A program made the position numbers and the translations under genes. 8,716 nucleotides of DNA from Alphaproteobacteria bacterium (GTDB taxonomy: Bacteria; Pseudomonadota; Alphaproteobacteria; Rickettsiales; SXRF01). This document shows positions 5,178 to 8,716 of the stretch, piece after piece. The DNA is taken from contig JAGVKI010000285.1 of assembly GCA_020050695.1 (NCBI GenBank), forward strand, positions 1 through 8,716, given 5' to 3'. The first letter of the stretch is position 1. Each line of letters opens with the position of its first letter. The notes below the pieces were generated by a model. The model was not told the origin of the DNA and did not search any database. It worked only from the letters and a program-made list of their open reading frames with translations.

Positions 5178-6488
5178 ATGGTGCCTATGACGTCACTATT
5201 TGAACAAAATATCCCTTCTAACGCCCCGCTGGCAGATCGCTTGCGGCCTGCTTCTGCTGCCGAAGTGATTGGCCAGGAGCATGTACTTTCCAGTGATCAT
5301 ATGCTGCGCGGCATACTTGAGGGCGGTGCGCCTATTTCCATGATTCTGTGGGGCCCTCCCGGCTGCGGAAAAACCACGCTTGCACGTATTATTGCCGAAA
5401 AAAGCAGCTATGAAATGGAAACGGTGTCTGCTGTGGCTTCGGGTGTTGCAGAACTCAAGGCCATATTTGAACGTGCCCGCGCTAAAAAGCAGGATGGCAA
5501 AAAGACCATCGTGTTTGTAGACGAGATACACCGCTTCAATCGTTCGCAGCAGGACGCCTTCCTGCCGGTGGTGGAGGATGGGACCATTACGCTGATTGGC
5601 GCTACGACTGAGAATCCATCGTTTGAAGTGAATTCGGCGCTTCTGTCACGCATGCAGGTGGTGGTGCTGCGCAGGCTGGATGCCAGTGCCATGCAGCAGA
5701 TTATTCTGCGGGCAGAAGATCATACTGGCCGGAAATTGCCGCTGACCGAAGATGCCCGCGAAATATTAGTAGGCATGGCCGATGGCGATGGCCGCGCGCT
5801 ACTTAACTTCTGTGAGATATTGTTCAGCTATCGCGGGAAAAAGGAACTCGATGCCGCAGGCCTTGCCAATTACCTGCAACGCCGCGCTCCGCTTTATGAC
5901 AAGCGCCAGGAGGCTCATTACAACCTTATCAGTGCGCTGCATAAATCGCTGCGCGGGTCGGACGCTAATGCGGCGCTTTACTGGTTCTGCCGGATGCTCG
6001 AAGGCGGCGAGGAGCCACTATACATCGCACGGCGCATGATACGTTTCGCGGTGGAGGATATTGGCCTGGCCGACCCCAATGCGCTGACCCAGGCTATGGC
6101 TGCCAAAGACGCCTATGAATTTTTAGGCTCCCCGGAAGGTGAACTGGCGCTGGCGCAGGCTGTGCTTTACCTGGCAACGGCTCCTAAATCCAATGCGGCC
6201 TATAGCGCTTATAATAATGCCAAGAGGGATGCCGGCCAATATGGCTCGCTGATGCCGCCTATGCATATACTGAATGCGCCAACCAAGCTGATGAAAGAAA
6301 TCGGCTATGGTAAGGACTATGCCTATGACCATAACGAGGAAGACGGCTTTTCCGGCCAGAATTATTTCCCTGATGATATGCAGCGGCAGGATTATTACCA
6401 GCCGGTTGAACGTGGTTTTGAGCGTGAAATTATCAAGAGGCTGGAATACTGGCAGAAGCTTCGCCAGAAAAAAAGCGGTGCCGTTTAA
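5178..6488 (+). CDS. rarA: RarA (MgsA), replication-associated recombination AAA+ ATPase
   Basis: Clamp-loader-related ATPase acting on single-stranded DNA ends at stalled replication forks. Length (436) matches the family. After an N-terminal PLADRLRP segment come Walker A GPPGCGKT (59-66), Walker B VFVDEIHRFN (112-121), sensor 1 GATTENPSF (141-149), and the arginine finger in LLSRM (R158). The C-terminal part has the RarA tetramerisation signatures: HKSLRGSDANAALYW, the ARRMIRFAVEDIGLADPNAL stretch, and YGKDYAYDHN near the end. ATG 5178 is taken as start; ATG 5187 is in frame 9 nt later, and neither has a clear ribosome site. A tight inverted repeat GTAAG-CC-CTTAC (5165-5176) lies right before the start, and no SOS box was seen. 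Its stop overlaps that of the convergent gene by four nt. Confidence 0.96.
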   Translation: MVPMTSLFEQNIPSNAPLADRLRPASAAEVIGQEHVLSSDHMLRGILEGGAPISMILWGPPGCGKTTLARIIAEKSSYEMETVSAVASGVAELKAIFERARAKKQDGKKTIVFVDEIHRFNRSQQDAFLPVVEDGTITLIGATTENPSFEVNSALLSRMQVVVLRRLDASAMQQIILRAEDHTGRKLPLTEDAREILVGMADGDGRALLNFCEILFSYRGKKELDAAGLANYLQRRAPLYDKRQEAHYNLISALHKSLRGSDANAALYWFCRMLEGGEEPLYIARRMIRFAVEDIGLADPNALTQAMAAKDAYEFLGSPEGELALAQAVLYLATAPKSNAAYSAYNNAKRDAGQYGSLMPPMHILNAPTKLMKEIGYGKDYAYDHNEEDGFSGQNYFPDDMQRQDYYQPVERGFEREIIKRLEYWQKLRQKKSGAV

Positions 6489-6850
6489 GGCTGAAGATCG
6501 CCTTCATAGTCTTCGTCATCGGGCAGGTATTCCCGTTTAATCTTTTTGGTAGTTACAGCGCGCTCACGGTAATAGCGCTTTTGTTCCTCAGGCATGCCTT
6601 CCATGTCACGCTCAAGTTTACGCGAGCGATATTCCTGCTTCTGTTCAGGAGTCATGGAGTTCCATTTGCTGAAATTCTTTTTGCGGTTCTTATATGTTTC
6701 CGCTGGCAGTAGCTGCTTGAGCCACTCATTTTCTTTTGGGGCGCCCCTGTTTTGTTGCTGGGGCTGATAGTCAGACGCTCGCGCGGCATTGCACGCGCTA
6801 AAGGCCAGCACGAGGCTACTAATGTAGATTATGTAATGGCGTGTACTCAT
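6485..6850 (-). CDS. Small exported charged protein of unknown function
   Basis: 121 residues with an N-terminal signal peptide: basic start, hydrophobic core 7-19, and a likely signal peptidase I site after A-R-A (23-25). A Cys at 20 is preceded by F-S-A, which is a poor lipobox, so a lipoprotein is less likely. The mature part is very hydrophilic and rich in Glu, Lys, Arg, Gln and Tyr, with two related stretches, MTPEQKQEYRSRKLERDMEG and MPEEQKRYYRERA. These look helical and resemble periplasmic proteins with 'SPEQR/W' repeats such as DUF3106, though I do not recognise a firm family. ATG 6848-6850 has no Shine-Dalgarno but sits 12 nt after the DUF1223 stop, suggesting coupling to that gene. 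Signal peptide and context make it real; function unknown. Confidence 0.72.
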   Translation of the reverse strand: MSTRHYIIYISSLVLAFSACNAARASDYQPQQQNRGAPKENEWLKQLLPAETYKNRKKNFSKWNSMTPEQKQEYRSRKLERDMEGMPEEQKRYYRERAVTTKKIKREYLPDDEDYEGDLQP

Positions 6851-6862
6851 AGGTAGGTTATA

Positions 6863-7597
6863 TCACGATTTAGGTCGTTCGTACATAGCTGCGCCAAGAA
6901 CCTGGTTTTGCGGGCTGCTCTGAAGGATAACGGCCATGCCATCGCCCACCAGCTGGTTTCTTGGGATATGATAGGTCATTGCGTCATTATGCCAGAAACC
7001 CAGACGCTTAATATCAATTACGTTATTAATGTTTTCTATGGTTTTTCCGCTGTTCTCACCGCCATTAACCGGTGTCATGGCGTATTTATTGTAATAGACC
7101 AGCCATACGGTAGCGCCTGACGACATGGAGGTTGGGCCATCTTCCATTTTGGCGATGTTAATCAGCATATCGTATTTAGTGGTGGTGATACTGATCGGGA
7201 TGGTATGCATGGCCGTTTTAGCCAGGCGGATTGCCTTGTTCACATCCTCATGGTCGTTGCCTACGGCCGAATGTAGCCCATCGACTACCACCTGCGGGGT
7301 AAATACGTTGCGGCGGCCACTGAGCTGCGCATAGTTACGCTGGCGCACGGTGCTTGCTTCCATTGCGTACGGGTCTTTCCAGCCCATATTGTCCCAGTAC
7401 GTCACATGGAAGGAAAGGGGAAGCAGGTCAGGATCAGACTGCGAAAATTCACGGACGATTTTATCCGCAGCAGGGCAGGAGGAGCAGCCATGTGAGGTGT
7501 AGAGTTCTACGATAACAGGGCGGTCGCCAGCCATAGCATTTTGAGCCGTAAACAGGCACAGTAAGGATAATACACTGCTATAGACGGTACGCTTCAT
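6863..7597 (-). CDS. DUF1223-family secreted thioredoxin-fold protein
   Basis: A 244-residue protein exported by a signal peptide (hydrophobic 5-18, cleavage probably after A-M-A at 23). The mature domain starts VIVELYTSHGCSSCPAAD (28-45) with a CSSC redox motif at 38-41, then FHVTYWDNMGWKDP (63-76) and a VFTPQVVVDG segment (98-107) whose TPQ fits the cis-proline loop of thioredoxin folds. This is the standard DUF1223 pattern; no substrate is known for the family. An excellent Shine-Dalgarno AGGAG (7603-7607) lies 5 nt before ATG. It follows coaBC after 107 nt and probably has its own promoter (TATAAT at 7651-7656). The small exported protein comes 12 nt after it. A thiol-redox role in the periplasm is inferred from CSSC. 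Confidence 0.93.
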   Translation of the reverse strand: MKRTVYSSVLSLLCLFTAQNAMAGDRPVIVELYTSHGCSSCPAADKIVREFSQSDPDLLPLSFHVTYWDNMGWKDPYAMEASTVRQRNYAQLSGRRNVFTPQVVVDGLHSAVGNDHEDVNKAIRLAKTAMHTIPISITTTKYDMLINIAKMEDGPTSMSSGATVWLVYYNKYAMTPVNGGENSGKTIENINNVIDIKRLGFWHNDAMTYHIPRNQLVGDGMAVILQSSPQNQVLGAAMYERPKS

Positions 7598-7704
7598 TTC
7601 ATCTCCTACAGGCTAATTCGGGCACGGCGCTTAAATAGTTACACTCAAGCATTATACACTGAATTTGCATTAAAAGATGCCTAAATTTCCGCTGGCTGGA
7701 GTCG
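7598..7704 (-). other. Spacer between coaBC and the DUF1223 gene
   Basis: 107 nt holding a perfect minus-strand TATAAT (7651-7656), about 50 nt of leader and a strong Shine-Dalgarno at 7603-7607. No hairpin plus U-tract was found after the coaBC stop, so read-through from coaBC remains possible. Confidence 0.5.
7651..7656 (-). promoter_or_regulatory. Candidate -10 element for the DUF1223 gene
   Basis: TGTATAATG on the minus strand contains a perfect TATAAT hexamer about 53 nt upstream of the DUF1223 ATG. The -35 at 17 nt (CATCTT) is poor. Confidence 0.45.
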
Positions 7705-8716
7705 TTATTCCGGTGTTTCTGTGCGTTGCAGCAGCAGGGCGATTTTATCGCCAAGGCGGGTTCCTACTTCATTTTTACTCATGATTTCCCACGGCTCATT
7801 ACCATCCCTGGTAACCCAGGTGATCTGGTTTTGGTCACCGCCATGGCTTGTCACAGCAGCCCCGACCTGATTGGCACAAATAGCATCAGCGCCTTTTTTC
7901 TCCAGCTTGCCGCGTGCGTAGGTGAGCAGGTCCTGGGTCTCAGCTGCAAAACCAATCACCACCGCAGGGCGTAGCCTCGCGTGTGTGCCGACTGCCTGGA
8001 GAATGTCGGGGTTTTGCGCAAGCTGTAGCGTGTGCGCTTCATTAGGCTGAAGGTTCAGTTTGCCTGGTTGCTGTATGCCAAAATCAGCAACAGCGGCAAC
8101 GCCTATATAGGCATCAGCTGGAAGCTGTGCGAGCACCGCGTTATGCATATCAGGGGTAGATTCCGTGTGAATGGTAGTAATACCGGGATGTGACGGGTCT
8201 GCAAGATGGGTAGGGCCGGACACAAGCGTTACTTTCGCTCCCATGTGTGCGAGGGCGTCTGCAATGGCGTGGCCCTGTTTGCCGGAGGAGAAATTGGTAA
8301 TCACATCGCCATGGTTGCTTAATGCTCCGGCGGTAGGGCCGCTGGTGATAATAATATGGCGACCGCTTAGTTTGCCGTTGGCGCGAATGACAGTGGCAGG
8401 AGCAGATGATTCAGCGGCTTTGTATGCAGGGGCACTGTCTGTTATGTGCTTGATGCTGGCGGCAATGGGAGATTTGCTTCCGAACCATTCCTGCTTCTGG
8501 TTGTAGCCTGCGATAACGGTGCTGCCTGCAATATCGCGCAGGGCGGCTTCGACATCGATATTGCCCATTACTTCCATGGGAACGAGCGCGCCTGCTTCCT
8601 TTTTTACCTTTAGCTTTTTATCAGATACGGCGGCTGGTTTGATGGCAGGTATGGTAGCCAGATTGATAACCGCATCAAAGCCCTGCGCGGCTGTTTGCGC
8701 TTTTGCGGCTGCCAGC
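7705..8716 (-). CDS. coaBC: CoaBC C-terminal part: phosphopantothenate--cysteine ligase domain with an upstream partial CoaB-like repeat (5' end outside window)
   Basis: CoaBC makes 4'-phosphopantetheine for CoA; the CoaB domain joins phosphopantothenate to cysteine with CTP. The frame stays open to the right edge (336 residues visible, numbered from 8715), so a start at ATG 8577 would be wrong. Residues 116-333 are a full CoaB domain: GRHIIITSGPT (118-128), ITNFSSGKQG (139-148), VSGPT (165-169), VAAVADF (206-212), NPDIL (235-239), VIGFAAET (253-260) and ICAN (279-282). Oddities: the usual E-x-I-D-P-V-R after GPT is replaced by AGALSNHGDV, and the KXKK motif is reduced to KLNL (219-222). Residues 13-72 resemble another CoaB piece with an intact KLKVKKE (34-40). 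A variable linker (73-115) separates the two. The CoaC decarboxylase part is presumed further right. Confidence 0.88.
   Translation of the reverse strand, partial: LAAAKAQTAAQGFDAVINLATIPAIKPAAVSDKKLKVKKEAGALVPMEVMGNIDVEAALRDIAGSTVIAGYNQKQEWFGSKSPIAASIKHITDSAPAYKAAESSAPATVIRANGKLSGRHIIITSGPTAGALSNHGDVITNFSSGKQGHAIADALAHMGAKVTLVSGPTHLADPSHPGITTIHTESTPDMHNAVLAQLPADAYIGVAAVADFGIQQPGKLNLQPNEAHTLQLAQNPDILQAVGTHARLRPAVVIGFAAETQDLLTYARGKLEKKGADAICANQVGAAVTSHGGDQNQITWVTRDGNEPWEIMSKNEVGTRLGDKIALLLQRTETPE
8500..8679 (-). repeat. Partial CoaB-like repeat within the coaBC product
   Basis: Residues 13-72 align by eye with the central CoaB region of the same protein. FDAVINLATI matches the DAYIGVAAVA position, KLKVKKEAGAL the KXKK strap, MGNIDVEAAL the QNPDILQAV helix, and TVIAGYNQK the VVIGFAAET strand. 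Only the second half of a CoaB domain is visible; its first half, if any, lies beyond the right edge. It has lost the AAVAD and AAET residues but kept KXKK. The alignment is my own visual one. Confidence 0.5.

Noticed and set aside
6782..6810. Lipoprotein signal in the small exported protein
   Set aside because: Residues before Cys20 are F-S-A; the -3 position lacks the usual Leu/Val, and an A-R-A signal peptidase I site follows.
7705..8577. coaBC starting at ATG 8577
   Set aside because: The frame continues without a stop to the window edge with CoaB-like sequence, so this Met is internal.

Overview
The window reads as a gene-dense bacterial chromosome segment of roughly balanced base composition, most likely from an alphaproteobacterium. 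That assignment is inference. It rests on the alphaproteobacterial look of the C-terminal CoaBC sequence (FSSGKQGHAIADAL, GGDQNQITWVTRDG), the DUF1223 secreted thioredoxin-fold protein and the LuxI-type synthase. There are no RNA genes, insertion sequences, CRISPR arrays or phage genes. Nine protein-coding genes are supported; those at the two edges are incomplete.

Layout. (1) Positions 1-261, minus: the first 87 codons of glmS, starting with GTG. (2) 262-523: a divergent AT-rich intergenic region with a glmS promoter, an 18-bp dyad and a possible 9-codon leader ORF. (3) 524-3311, plus: a LuxI-type acyltransferase, then a polytopic flippase-like protein of the UPF0104/LPG-synthase-TM family, then a family-2 glycosyltransferase whose start overlaps the end of the flippase-like gene. 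(4) 3314-3838, minus: a small membrane protein of the DUF6580 family, convergent with the glycosyltransferase. (5) 3839-4025: a divergent regulatory region. (6) 4026-6488, plus: a GT-B glycosyltransferase followed by rarA. (7) 6485-8716, minus: the 3' part of coaBC, then a DUF1223 protein, then a small exported charged protein whose stop codon overlaps that of rarA.

How the genes fit together. glmS makes glucosamine-6-phosphate, rarA acts at stalled replication forks and coaBC makes phosphopantetheine for CoA; these are housekeeping genes. The two glycosyltransferases and the flippase-like protein suggest local envelope or glycolipid synthesis. The flippase-like/GT2 overlap is the firmest functional link. 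The LuxI-type protein upstream carries all the conserved residue types of acyl-homoserine-lactone synthases but has a long N-terminal extension, and no luxR gene is visible.

Most notable observations. First, the coaBC product seems to hold a diverged second copy of part of the CoaB domain just before the canonical CoaB domain, and the two copies have lost different motifs. Second, there is a LuxI-type synthase behind a dyad-containing promoter region. Third, three plus-strand genes have short leader ORFs, all in frame with the main gene; the one at 3990 ends inside a small hairpin that would cover the ribosome-binding site of the glycosyltransferase.
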